Shown: positions 52,046 through 61,206 of the stretch, in pieces | Layout: each line of letters begins with the position of its first letter | Numbering within the stretch: the first letter of the stretch is position 1 | Assembly (NCBI RefSeq): GCF_000015165.1 | Contig: NC_009485.1 | Coordinates: 1,652,001 to 1,716,000, forward strand | Direction: 5' to 3' | DNA: 64,000 bases | DNA from: Bradyrhizobium sp. BTAi1 | GTDB taxonomy: Bacteria > Pseudomonadota > Alphaproteobacteria > Rhizobiales > Xanthobacteraceae | Position numbers and translations under genes: made by a program | The notes under the pieces: model-generated | What the model was told of the DNA's origin: nothing | Databases searched by the model: none | What the model saw: only the letters and a program-made list of their open reading frames with translations

Positions 52046-53344
52046 CTAGACATTGGACTGTCCCCGCGACGGTGCCAGGAGCGTGGGATCTTCCGACGAT
52101 GCCTCCGCGGTGATGGGTTCCGCCGGAGCACCAGCGGCGGCCTGGTGGACGATCGGTAGTTCGAACAGCACGCGCGTGCCGGTCGGCTGGTTCGCGCTGA
52201 CCTTGAGACAGCCGTGGAGCTGCTGGACCATCCCGTTGATCATCCGGAATCCGAGGCTCGTGCGTGTCTGATCGATATCAAAACCAGCAGGCAGTCCGAC
52301 ACCCTGATCGGCCACGCTGAGCTGCAGGCAACCGCCGACGTCACGGGCGGAGATATCGATCGGCCCGTCCTGGCCAGGGTAGGCGTGTTTCACGGCGTTG
52401 CTGACCAGCTCATTGATCAGCAGGCCGAGAGGCACGGCAAGATCGGCGGGAAGCCGGATCGGGTCGGCGTCGCAGCGCAGGACATGCGCTCCTGCCACAA
52501 GTTGCAGCCGCTTGCAGAAGTCGGTGAGGAACACGTCGACGTCGATGGAGCCGATCCGGGACGCCCGCGACAGATGGTCATGAACCTGGGCGATGGCCGC
52601 CACGCGTGATCCTGCCTCGCCGAGGGCCTGTTTGGCTTCGACCGAGCCGGCCCCGAACGCTTGGACGCGGAGCATGGCAACGACGGAGGCGAGGCTGTTC
52701 TTGACGCGATGGCTCATTTCGCGCGTCAGCATGGCCTGATGATCCAGGGCTTCCCGAAGCCGGGCTTCCTCGTGCAGGCGCTCGATGGCGATCCCGACGA
52801 TGTCGGCTGCTCGGGTGAGAAAGGCGGCGTCAGCCTCATCGAAGCGGCCGGGGTCCGGACTGCCGACCTGGAGCACGCCGAAATAGCCGCCACCTTGTCC
52901 ACCGCGTTCGATCCGGACGCTGATTGATCTCTTGATGCTGCGATCGACCGGAAGCTGAGGGGTCTCGAAGCGGCCATCGAGGGAGGCGCGATTGCTGATG
53001 ATGACGTCACCTGTCTCGAAGGCGCGTCCAGCCGATGACCTGCTATCCACGACGAACGCGACCTGTTTGATCGAGCCCGGCCAACCGTGTCCCGCACGCA
53101 CCAACAGTCTCTGATCGGCCGTCATGAATTCCATCGCCGTTGCGAACGGTGCGTCGAGGCCCCTGGCGCAGAGCGCGATGACGCGCTGAAGAAGGATGTG
53201 GATGTCGCGGGTCTGTAACGCGATGCGGGCGAGTTCGGCGAGCACGGATTGCTTCGTGAGCCTGTCGTCGCGGAGTTCGTTGCGACCGCCTGCGCGCTCG
53301 AGAAAAACCGGAAAGGCGGAGCTTTGGCTCGAATGTTTCAACAC
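52046..53344 (-). CDS. GAF-domain sensor histidine kinase (HWE/HisKA_2 type)
   Basis: 432 residues from a GTG at 53344 (GGGAG upstream); the frame upstream is noncoding. GAF domain at about 35-190 (FMTADQRLLVRAGHGWPG, SSAGRAFETGDVIISN). The phosphoacceptor His is in LTREMSHRVKNSLASVVAML, and the ATPase domain has LLINELVSNAVKHAYPG, DQGVGLPAGFD and SLGFRMINGMVQQL. No membrane segment, so a cytoplasmic sensor. No response-regulator gene adjoins. Confidence 0.88.
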   Translation of the reverse strand: MLKHSSQSSAFPVFLERAGGRNELRDDRLTKQSVLAELARIALQTRDIHILLQRVIALCARGLDAPFATAMEFMTADQRLLVRAGHGWPGSIKQVAFVVDSRSSAGRAFETGDVIISNRASLDGRFETPQLPVDRSIKRSISVRIERGGQGGGYFGVLQVGSPDPGRFDEADAAFLTRAADIVGIAIERLHEEARLREALDHQAMLTREMSHRVKNSLASVVAMLRVQAFGAGSVEAKQALGEAGSRVAAIAQVHDHLSRASRIGSIDVDVFLTDFCKRLQLVAGAHVLRCDADPIRLPADLAVPLGLLINELVSNAVKHAYPGQDGPIDISARDVGGCLQLSVADQGVGLPAGFDIDQTRTSLGFRMINGMVQQLHGCLKVSANQPTGTRVLFELPIVHQAAAGAPAEPITAEASSEDPTLLAPSRGQSNV

Positions 53345-53613
53345 GCGTAGTCTCCCAAAAGGAACGCACCCCGATTCAGAGATCCCTCGTTGCTGGCTGG
53401 CGATTACGCTTTGACAGCGTGCGCGCATTCTGTTGGCGGCGTCTTGTGGAGTCTGAGCAAAAGCGGACAAGCCCCGAATTTTGTGGAACCCCGCGCCGAA
53501 GCAGGGGAGCGGGTGCTGGTCGTCCGTGCGGACGGATGTGTCGCGGCCGATCATCGAGGCACGATTTTGCGCTGCTCGGTGGTGTGGCCCACCGACAGCG
53601 AGCGGCGAGCCAT

Positions 53614-53832
53614 GTGACAGATGGAACCCGTCGAAGGGGGGCATTCCTGTCCAGATCCGTCAACGACCTCAATTTCAGCCGGGAATGCCTGCGCCTGGCG
53701 GCGGAATTCACGCAGCTTGCGCGTGATTCGCTCGATCCGGAGTTGCAGACGCATTGCCTGCGTATGGCCGCCTTCTGGACCGACCGGGCGGCCGGAACAC
53801 CGGGCGACGGCTCCGACGATCCGGCGCAATAA
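53614..53832 (+). CDS. Small hypothetical protein, Bradyrhizobium-type
   Basis: About 72 residues with the core LNFSRECLRLAAEFTQLARD, then LDPELQTHCLRMAAFW. This resembles the many short helical proteins of Bradyrhizobium with an AxECLRLAxE motif. The GTG at 53614 is a tentative start; an inner CTG is also possible. Function unknown. Confidence 0.5.
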   Translation: MTDGTRRRGAFLSRSVNDLNFSRECLRLAAEFTQLARDSLDPELQTHCLRMAAFWTDRAAGTPGDGSDDPAQ

Positions 53833-54008
53833 TATCGACACGGAGGTGGAAGGCGCGAATCGAGAATAGAATACCGGTTGCGATCGTCGGCTTGTGAGCA
53901 ATTGTGCTCAGATCTGCCGGACGAGAGCGCTCAAACAGGGGGATCGACGTGCGGTGCCGCCTCGGCGCCGTGGTCTCCGTCCCTTCCTGGCTGTCTGGCA
54001 ACGTTGGA

Positions 54009-54755
54009 ATGATCAAAGCGCAAACCGACCGCGATCTCCGGAGCAATCAGCTGCTCGATGCCCTGGCGCCGGAGAGCCGTCGCCGTATCGATCCACACCT
54101 CGAGCCCGTCGACTTCAAGCTCGGCGCCGCGGTCTGCGAGGCCGGTGGACCGCTCCGGCATGCCTATTTCCCAAGAGGATCGGTGCTGTCGCTGTTGACC
54201 GTGCTGGAGAACGGCGATGCCATCGAGACCGCCAATATCGGTCGCGAAGGGGCGTTCGGCCTGTTCGCCGCCATGTACAGTCGGACCTCGTTTAACCGCT
54301 GCATCGTGCAGCTCGAGGGCCATACCGTCCGGTGTCCGATCGAGCTCCTGCAGCACGAGTTCGACGACAGCGAGCACGTGCGCAATCTCTTTGTCAGCTA
54401 TTCGGAGACGCTGCTGTCCCAGGTTCAGCAGACGGTCGCCTGTAACGCCATGCATGCGACAGAAGAGCGCATCTGCCGATGGCTGCTGATGATGCACGAC
54501 CGGGCCGAAGGCGCGGTGCTTCCTTACACACACGAGTTCCTGTCGCAGATTCTCGGAGCCAATCGCAAGTCCGTGACGCTTGCCGCGCAATCCATGCAGG
54601 CGGCCGGACTGATCAGCTATCGTCGCGGCACGATCCAGGTGTTAGACCGGCGCGGTCTCGAGCAGGCGTCGTGCGAATGCTATGCCATCGTCAAGCAACG
54701 TTTCGATGCCTTCCTGAAACCACCGGCGTCGGCAGTACGGAATCAGTTGCTATGA
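54009..54755 (+). CDS. Crp/Fnr-family transcriptional regulator
   Basis: 248 residues from MIKAQTDRDLRSN. Cyclic-nucleotide-binding-like beta barrel (residues about 20-130, AYFPRGSVLSLLTVLENGDA, IGREGAFGLFAAM) and a C-terminal winged helix (THEFLSQILGANRKSVTLAA). It lacks an Fnr-type cysteine cluster. Convergent with a second Crp-type gene; the 20-bp gap leaves almost no room for separate terminators. Confidence 0.85.
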   Translation: MIKAQTDRDLRSNQLLDALAPESRRRIDPHLEPVDFKLGAAVCEAGGPLRHAYFPRGSVLSLLTVLENGDAIETANIGREGAFGLFAAMYSRTSFNRCIVQLEGHTVRCPIELLQHEFDDSEHVRNLFVSYSETLLSQVQQTVACNAMHATEERICRWLLMMHDRAEGAVLPYTHEFLSQILGANRKSVTLAAQSMQAAGLISYRRGTIQVLDRRGLEQASCECYAIVKQRFDAFLKPPASAVRNQLL

Positions 54756-54775
54756 TGATTGTGGCGCTGGATGAA

Positions 54776-55528
54776 TCATAAGCCCTTCAGCGCACCTTTG
54801 CCTTCCACCGACTTCACGCCCGCAATATGCGGTTGGTCGTGCAGAACGACGTTCAGCAGCGAACTGTGGATCACGAGGTGGCCGTTGTAGTCGATGAAGC
54901 CCATCTTGCGGAACTTGTTCATGAAATGACTAACGCGCGAGCGCGTGGTACCGATCATGTCGGCCAGCATCTCCTGGCTGACCTTCGCGATGACCCGCTG
55001 CGGCTTGCCGTCATTGCCGAAATTGGCCAATAGCAGCAGGGCCCGCGCGAGGCGCTTCTCGCTCGAATTGAACAACTGATCGATGAGATCGGCCTCGACG
55101 CGGATCGTGCGGGCGAGAATGTGCGACACGAACACCTCGGAAAACGCCGGCTGCTCCCGCAGGGTCTTCAGCGCGACGGGCTTGGTGATCCGCAGGATTT
55201 CGCTGTCCGTGATGGCCGTCGCTGCCGAGAGCCGGTGAGACTGGCCGGCCAGGCACCCCTCGCCGAAGAAGTCGTCCTGTCCGAGCAGCGCAATGACCGC
55301 CTCCTTGCCCTGCTCGGAATGGACGACGATCTTGACCGTGCCGGAGACGATGTAGAACAGCACATCCGCTGCGGCGCCTTGCGAAAAGATCGGCTGGTCC
55401 TTGCGATACTTCCCGACTGTGCGGCCTGGGCCATCGGTTTTCAGAAATACCGACGGATCGAAAGTGAGTTTTGGCTTGGTCGACGGCTTTGCGGCCGTCG
55501 GCGATTTTGCAATGAGTTGTTTCGCCAT
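54776..55528 (-). CDS. Crp/Fnr-family transcriptional regulator
   Basis: 250 residues from MAKQLIAKSPTAAK (the frame upstream to 55630 is not family-like). A Lys/Pro-rich leader of 25 residues, sensor barrel (GKYRKDQPIFSQGAAADVLF, then GEGCLAGQSHRLSAATA), dimer helix and winged helix (VSQEMLADMIGTTRSRVSHF). This differs from the neighbouring Crp-type protein and is of the class with the FNKFRKMGFIDYNG recognition wing. Confidence 0.88.
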   Translation of the reverse strand: MAKQLIAKSPTAAKPSTKPKLTFDPSVFLKTDGPGRTVGKYRKDQPIFSQGAAADVLFYIVSGTVKIVVHSEQGKEAVIALLGQDDFFGEGCLAGQSHRLSAATAITDSEILRITKPVALKTLREQPAFSEVFVSHILARTIRVEADLIDQLFNSSEKRLARALLLLANFGNDGKPQRVIAKVSQEMLADMIGTTRSRVSHFMNKFRKMGFIDYNGHLVIHSSLLNVVLHDQPHIAGVKSVEGKGALKGL

Positions 55529-55834
55529 GCGTTCTCCCGGGTGAAACGCGAGTGCTGGTGACTCCAAGGCCGGACCGCGGCGTCGGAGTGGCGCAGGCGT
55601 GAATGTAATTATAGCGCCTTTGTCGACCACTTGATAGCGCGGCGATACTATCCCGGCGCTGGTACACGCGGTAGTTTAGGGTTCCGGTGATCGGGCGGGG
55701 GGACCACTTAGTTAATGCACGCTATCCGGAAAAGCCGGTCGGCGACAACGCTTCGCGGCGATAGAGTTCGACCCTGAGCTTGTGACTTAGACGTTTCAAG
55801 GGCCGCGGCGGACGTCGGAGATCCGGGACACGGC
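55529..55834. other. Intergenic stretch without a supported gene
   Basis: About 300 bases with the promoter side of the Crp/Fnr gene. No hairpin with a T-run and no recognised repeat. Short frames here are shadows. Confidence 0.3.
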
Positions 55835-57076
55835 TCAACCCGATGCTGGCCCTGCTGCGGCGTTGCGCGGTGCGCCGTCGGGCTGGGGACGCCGGCCGTT
55901 CAGGAGCCAGCCGATGATCGTGCCGCGCACCAGCAGGTGATAGCTCGCCAGCATCGGCGGCATCGCAACCAGCAGGATCAGCGCGTATTTGGCCGGCCAC
56001 GGCCAGTCGAACTGCGAGACCGCCAACTGCAGCGCCATCACGATCGGCATATGGATGAGATAGAGCCAATAGGATGCGTCGGCGAGGTAGCGCCGCGTGC
56101 GGCTGAAGCCGGCCATGAAGCGCAGCGCCAAGCCGATCGCGGCGAAGCTCGTCGTCCAGATCGCCAGCGCATAGGCGATGGCGCCGGCAAGCCTGATCAT
56201 GGGGAGACTGACCGGCGCCGCGACGACATGCGTCGCGACCATCGACACGGCGAATGCCAACCCGTAGCTCAGCGCGATCAGGCCAATCGCCATGGCGGTG
56301 TTGAGCAGGCAGCGCCGTTCCAGCTGGCGCAGCAGCCCGATCTGCCGGTGCAGCAGCCAGCCCACGGCAAGGGCGCTGCCATAGGCGATCCAGGCCTGAC
56401 CGTTGGTGATCAGCGATTGGTCCGGCGTACGGATCCCGATCCAGCCGACCCATTTCGGATCGAGGCTGATCGCAAGCCCGATCGGCAGAGCAAGGATTGC
56501 GGGCGCAAGCCGGCTTGTCATGATCGCCGCGAACAGCCGATCGATAGCCATGCGAATCCGGCCGGCGCGGTCGATCGTGACCACGCCGGTGCGCAGCAGC
56601 AGCGCGGCGGCATAGAGCTCGATCAGCACGTAGAGAAACCACAGATGGGTCAGCGGAAAGCGCGGCAGGACCGGCGGCCAGCCGGCCGCGCCGGGCAGCG
56701 GTCCGCCATGCGGAAACTGGCTTGCCCAGATCACCGACACGGCCATCGGCGCAAACACGATCGGCCACGCCACCACCAGCGGCAGCGCGATTCTAAGCAG
56801 GCGATCCTTGATGAACCCCGGCGTTCCGCGCCGGTGAAAGCTCATGCGGGCGAAGAAGCCGGCCATTAGAAAGAAGGTGGTCATCCGAAACACGTGGATG
56901 GCGAAGGTGACGCCGCTCAGGACCAGGCTCTGATGGGTGTCCTCGATGAACCAGAATCGTGTGGGAGACGGCAGGAACGACATCGCGGCATGCAGGACGA
57001 TGCCGAGCAGGAGGGCAAAGGCTCGGACGGCATCGAGGGCGTGCAGGCGTTCGGAGGGGGCGTTCGCGGTGGTCAT
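55835..57076 (-). CDS. Acyltransferase family 3 membrane protein (OpgC/glucan-type)
   Basis: 413 residues from MTTANAPSERLHALDAVRAF with about ten transmembrane helices. Typical acyltransferase-3 features: LDAVRAFALLLGIVLHAAM near residue 13, FLMAGFFARMSFHRRG, PLTHLWFLYVLIELY and ASYWLYLIHMPIVMALQ. Such enzymes transfer acyl groups to sugars or glucans at the inner membrane. It lies 93 bp after an AraC-type gene on the same strand. Confidence 0.85.
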   Translation of the reverse strand: MTTANAPSERLHALDAVRAFALLLGIVLHAAMSFLPSPTRFWFIEDTHQSLVLSGVTFAIHVFRMTTFFLMAGFFARMSFHRRGTPGFIKDRLLRIALPLVVAWPIVFAPMAVSVIWASQFPHGGPLPGAAGWPPVLPRFPLTHLWFLYVLIELYAAALLLRTGVVTIDRAGRIRMAIDRLFAAIMTSRLAPAILALPIGLAISLDPKWVGWIGIRTPDQSLITNGQAWIAYGSALAVGWLLHRQIGLLRQLERRCLLNTAMAIGLIALSYGLAFAVSMVATHVVAAPVSLPMIRLAGAIAYALAIWTTSFAAIGLALRFMAGFSRTRRYLADASYWLYLIHMPIVMALQLAVSQFDWPWPAKYALILLVAMPPMLASYHLLVRGTIIGWLLNGRRPQPDGAPRNAAAGPASG

Positions 57077-57169
57077 TGGGTCCTCGACGCAGGAGAGGCG
57101 ATGCCTTGCTCTGTGCCTGCGCGGGCTGCGTCCGGCGTGCCGGATCACGAATTCGGTCAGCCGATTTCT

Positions 57170-58312
57170 TCAATCGGCTTGCCGAATTCTGCGATTCTCG
57201 GTCTCCGTGGCCGTCGCCACGAGGGCCTGCCGGCGAAATTCGCTCGGCGTCATCGCCGTGGCGGCCTTGAAGGCGCGGTTGAATGGACCGATCGACTGGA
57301 AGCCGGCGTCGATCGCGATCGTCAGGATCGGCACGTCGCGCTGGCCTGGATCCGACAATGCCGCCTTGGCGTCGTCGAGCCGGTAGCGATTCAGAAACGC
57401 GCTGAAGTTGCGATGGCCGAGCCCCTCATTGATCGCCTGCCGCAACCGATATTCAGGCACGTTGAGCTGGGCGGCCAGCCCGCCGATCGACAGTCCCTCC
57501 TGCCGATAGATGCGCTCCACCCGCATGAGATGATCGAGCCGGCGCAGCAGCAGCGGCGCGACCGCCGGCCGCTCGCTCAATCCAGGCTCTGTGTCCTGCG
57601 GCGGATCGACCACGCTGGCTGCCACCACTGCTGGCGTCGGCAATGCCGCAACCGCGTTGGCGCCGAACAGGTTCCAACTCGCCAGCATTGCCAGGATGCA
57701 CAGCGTGAATGCGACGATGAAGCTGCCGAGGCCGCCGCTATTGGCCGCCGCGCCGAGCACGGCGCCGGGCAGCGGCAGCAGGGCGGGGCCGGCGACGAAG
57801 GTAATGAAGCCGAGATTCAGGATCACGACTGCCATGCGCAGCAGCCGTCGTCGCGCGACCAGATCGTCGCGCCAGGTCGTCACCGTCTGGAGGATGGCGA
57901 GCAGCGCGAACGCGAGCGCGAGGACCGACAGGCCCTTGGCGCAGGCCTTGGTCACAGCCGGCCATATCGGCCAGCTCAGCGAGGCTGTGAAGCCCAGCAC
58001 GACCACGGCGAGCCAGACCGCGCCATGCCAGGGCCGGAGCGCGAAATCGTCGTCGAAGGCGGCGCGTGCCCATAGCCAGAACACGACCGGCTGCGCCGAC
58101 AGCAGCGGCAGCGTCCACCAGAATGTGGAGGTCGGAATGAACGGCGCGGTCGCGATCGCAAAGCCGGCGCCGCCGGCCGACATCACCAGGCCGAGCACGG
58201 CATGGGGATTGGCCGGGCGGAGCCTGATCAGAACGAGCACCATCATCGTGAACAGGCCGCTGGCCGCACCACGCAGCCCGAGATCCAGCGCCGTGAGACC
58301 GATGTCGTGCAC
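57170..58312 (-). CDS. AraC-family regulator with N-terminal membrane domain
   Basis: 380 residues from a GTG at 58312. The first about 225 residues contain six or seven hydrophobic segments (FTMMVLVLIRL, WTLPLLSAQPVVFWLW, GFITFVAGPALL, FIVAFTLCILAMLA). The last about 120 are an AraC HTH pair (LSIGGLAAQLNVPEYRLRQ, then VPILTIAIDAGFQSIGPFNR, ending TPSEFRRQAL). A membrane-bound AraC regulator beside an acyltransferase suggests it senses a membrane signal to control it. Confidence 0.85.
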   Translation of the reverse strand: MHDIGLTALDLGLRGAASGLFTMMVLVLIRLRPANPHAVLGLVMSAGGAGFAIATAPFIPTSTFWWTLPLLSAQPVVFWLWARAAFDDDFALRPWHGAVWLAVVVLGFTASLSWPIWPAVTKACAKGLSVLALAFALLAILQTVTTWRDDLVARRRLLRMAVVILNLGFITFVAGPALLPLPGAVLGAAANSGGLGSFIVAFTLCILAMLASWNLFGANAVAALPTPAVVAASVVDPPQDTEPGLSERPAVAPLLLRRLDHLMRVERIYRQEGLSIGGLAAQLNVPEYRLRQAINEGLGHRNFSAFLNRYRLDDAKAALSDPGQRDVPILTIAIDAGFQSIGPFNRAFKAATAMTPSEFRRQALVATATETENRRIRQAD

Positions 58313-58498
58313 GTGATGCGAGCCCCGCTTCAGCAGAGAGATACTGCATCCTGAGCGTGCGGCCAACAAGCCCCGCTGGATGTCTGCGGCGGCCGACATC
58401 GTATTCCGATGCGGCAAGCGCAGGATCATCTGTAGCAGTCGCGCCCAGCGTCGGTTGATCGATCATGCTTGCTCGATCACGGAGGGATCGGCCCCCGC

Positions 58499-60139
58499 TC
58501 ACTCCAGATCGATGGCGTGATACTGGCCGGACTTGTCGAGCTGGGTGCCCCAGACCTTGTGCAGAGCCTGATGGTCGGATGGGCCGAAGCTCACTTTCGG
58601 ACCGAGCCCGAGTTCGTAGTTCTGCATGCTCTCCAGCACGTTCACCAGCGATTCGGTATCGAGGGCGGGGCCGGCGCGCCGCAGCCCTTCGATCAGGATG
58701 CTCGCGGTGAGATAGGCCTCGAGCGAGGAATAGTCCGCCGGCTCTCCCGGGAAGTACTTGGCGAGCGCGTTCTTGTATTTCATCGTGACCGTGGCGTAGC
58801 CGTCCACCGCCGGCGTGACCTGCGTGCAGATGACACCGTCCGCGTAATGCGGCCCGAGCACCATCAGCTCGCTGGCGAGGCCCGTGCTGCCCACGCCCGA
58901 GATCGTGGCATAGATCATGTCGGGATAGAGGTCGCGGGTCTTCTCGATGAACTTCGCCGCCGCGCGGAACGTGGCGACCAGCACGACGGCCTTGATGGCC
59001 GGGCGCTGCCGGCGCAATTGCGCAATGGCTTCGTCGACATTGACGGTGTTGCGATTGTAGCTCATCCGAAACACTTCGCCGGGGACGCCGCCGCGCAGCG
59101 TGCGCATCGCCTTGGTGACGCCCTCCCAGCCGGCCTCGCCATAGGCGTCCTGCTGGGTGAGAACGCCGATGTCCTGCGGACGCAGGCGCCGGTTCCTGAC
59201 CAGATAGTGCACGATGGCGTCGGCTTCCTCGGCATAGCCTGCCCGGTAGTTGAAGACGTAGCGGTCGGGCGGGTCGCGCCGCAACGAGGGCGCACCGCTG
59301 AAGGCGCCGAAATAGAGCGCATGACGTTCAAGCGCGAAAGGGACGGAGATCAGCGCGGTCGGACTGCCGTAATTCTCCACGAAGCCGAACACTTTCTGCT
59401 GCTCATAGAGCTCCTTCATCGCGTTCAGCGTACGGTTCGGCTCGTAGGCGTCGTCGGCGGTGACGAGCTTGAGCTGTCGGCCATGCACGCCGCCCTCGTC
59501 ATTGGCCTGAGCGAAGGCGAGGTCGACCCCCAGCTTGAGCTGATGGCCCATCTCCCTGGCCGGACCGGAGAATGGCGCCGCCATGCCGAAGCGAATCTCG
59601 GTGTCGGTCACGCCCTGCACCGATGACTGAGTCGCCGCCTCCCGCGGAGCCGGGACGGCGTTGGCCACCCGTGAATCGAATTTGGGCCGATGGTCCTCCT
59701 CGCGCAGCCGCGTGCTCGCATCTGCGGCCGGCGCAGGAGCGACGCTTGCGGTCGTCCCCGTTGCCGGAACATCCGGCGATGGTGCGGCGGCTGGCGGCAA
59801 TGGGGCCGGCGCTGGCGGGACCGCAGCGGTGACCGAGGAAGCCGCGCGACTGTCGGCGGTGATCACTCCGACCCAATGGGCCGGCAGCTTGGTCGCGGCA
59901 TAACCGGCGGCTGCCGCAAAGGCGAGAATGGCCAGCAGGCTGATCCAGCCGATGGATCGCCGCTCGCGTGGCGGCGAGGGAACCTCCTGCATGCCCAGGC
60001 GCGAAATGAACTCCGACGGCCGCGGTCGCTCGTGCTCGCTGCGCCAGTTTTGATCGCGCAAAGGGGGCCGTGCATCGTCGAAGTTTGGCGGAAACGGCGG
60101 ATCTTCCTGGTCATTGTTCTGCGCGTGCAAATGTCTCAC
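58499..60139 (-). CDS. Membrane-tethered branched-chain-amino-acid-type periplasmic binding protein
   Basis: 546 residues. About 60 cytoplasmic-type residues rich in Pro/Asp/Arg come first, then one transmembrane helix (IGWISLLAILAFAAAAGYAA), a Pro/Ala-rich linker (100-140), and a type I periplasmic binding fold (Peripla_BP_6: IRFGMAAPFSGPAREMG, then NDEGGVHGRQLKLVTADD). Classical LivJ-type proteins have a cleaved signal peptide, so the anchored form is unusual. No ABC permease or ATPase genes are near, so a sensory role is possible. Confidence 0.85.
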   Translation of the reverse strand: MRHLHAQNNDQEDPPFPPNFDDARPPLRDQNWRSEHERPRPSEFISRLGMQEVPSPPRERRSIGWISLLAILAFAAAAGYAATKLPAHWVGVITADSRAASSVTAAVPPAPAPLPPAAAPSPDVPATGTTASVAPAPAADASTRLREEDHRPKFDSRVANAVPAPREAATQSSVQGVTDTEIRFGMAAPFSGPAREMGHQLKLGVDLAFAQANDEGGVHGRQLKLVTADDAYEPNRTLNAMKELYEQQKVFGFVENYGSPTALISVPFALERHALYFGAFSGAPSLRRDPPDRYVFNYRAGYAEEADAIVHYLVRNRRLRPQDIGVLTQQDAYGEAGWEGVTKAMRTLRGGVPGEVFRMSYNRNTVNVDEAIAQLRRQRPAIKAVVLVATFRAAAKFIEKTRDLYPDMIYATISGVGSTGLASELMVLGPHYADGVICTQVTPAVDGYATVTMKYKNALAKYFPGEPADYSSLEAYLTASILIEGLRRAGPALDTESLVNVLESMQNYELGLGPKVSFGPSDHQALHKVWGTQLDKSGQYHAIDLE

Positions 60140-60478
60140 GAATTCCCCCTTGGGTCGTGCGTCCTGCCGTCACTGGAGTTTGTTGTTGGATCGCGGGTTG
60201 CGCATCACCGATGCTGCAGGCCCATGAAGCGGCGGCCCTGCGCTGAGTTGCGCATATCCTTCCGCCCTCACATCGCCGATCGCTGCTAGTTGTTGATCGT
60301 CGTCAGGATCCCGCACGATCGCTCGTGCGAGCCATAATCATAATCCTCACGAGCCAATGCGGCAGTAGTTTGTCGTCTTCGTCGAGTTTGGCCGAACTCG
60401 GATGAAGCCTGTGCCCTGTTGGGACATCAATATGTCGGGGCAGACGGACGTGACGTCGGATTGTGTCAGACCGTCATC
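60140..60478. other. Intergenic stretch with a short hairpin
   Basis: No gene is supported. A hairpin CGCACGA, TCGC, TCGTGCG lies at 60312-60329 between the TetR gene and the binding-protein gene on the same strand; without a T-run it may be an operator rather than a terminator. Confidence 0.35.
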
Positions 60479-61105
60479 TTAAGGGGATGATCGCTGCTCG
60501 GCAGAATTGGCCACCAGGCCGGAGACCATCGCCTTCACCATGGTCGCGATCTGCTCGCGGAGCAAAGCGAGCGGCACGGCAATCAGCTTCTGCTCCAGCC
60601 CGAGTGCGACCATGCCATGGACGGCCGAGAACAGGCTGCGCGCCATCACGCTGATCTCGTCGAATGATTGCTGCGGAAACAGCGCCGCGAGCGGCTGGTG
60701 AATGTGGCGGAACAGATGCATCTGATCCGCGATCGCCCAATCGGGAAGGGTCTTCTCGGCCGCCATGCGATGCTCGAACAGCGCGCGCCATAATTCGAGA
60801 TTGTGGGCGGCGAAATCACAATAGGCGACTGCGATGCGCACCAAAGCGGCCTCCGGGCCAGGCGAGCCGGCGCTCTCGGCCGCCGACAGCTCGGCGTCGA
60901 GACGGGCCAGGGTGCGCGAGCCGACCATCAGCACCAGCTCGTCGACATCGGCGACGAGGTTGTAGACGGCGCCGTTGGCGACGCCGATCTCCTGGGCCAG
61001 ATCACGCGTCTTCAGGCCGGACAGGCCCTTCGCGGCGATCGCCCGCTCGGCCGCCTCGATCAGGGCTTCGCGCTGCTTGGCGCGTCGTTCCAAGGTTTTA
61101 GACAT
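60479..61105 (-). CDS. TetR-family regulator of the pspA unit (predicted)
   Basis: 208 residues. HTH with ALIEAAERAIAAKGLSGLKT, then LAQEIGVANGAVYNLVADVD. The C-terminal part is of the WHG-domain type (WRALFEHRMAAEKTLPDW). It is divergent from the pspA-like gene, with three copies of a palindrome between, so autoregulation and repression of pspA are likely. Confidence 0.88.
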   Translation of the reverse strand: MSKTLERRAKQREALIEAAERAIAAKGLSGLKTRDLAQEIGVANGAVYNLVADVDELVLMVGSRTLARLDAELSAAESAGSPGPEAALVRIAVAYCDFAAHNLELWRALFEHRMAAEKTLPDWAIADQMHLFRHIHQPLAALFPQQSFDEISVMARSLFSAVHGMVALGLEQKLIAVPLALLREQIATMVKAMVSGLVANSAEQRSSP

Positions 61106-61120
61106 CGTTCACCATTTCTC

Positions 61121-61190
61121 TGAGCGCCGCTCAAATAGTTCTTGAGCGGTGCTCATGATTGCGCTAGAACAATCTCATGAGCGATGCTCA
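61121..61190. promoter_or_regulatory. Three copies of operator TGAGC-N3-GCTCA
   Basis: The 13-bp palindromes TGAGCGCCGCTCA (61121-61133), TGAGCGGTGCTCA (61143-61155) and TGAGCGATGCTCA (61178-61190) lie in the 101 bp between the divergent TetR and pspA-like genes. The first two start 22 bp apart, i.e. on the same DNA face. They are the clear candidate TetR-binding sites. Confidence 0.8.
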
Positions 61191-61206
61191 TAGCAGGGAG
61201 TTCACA

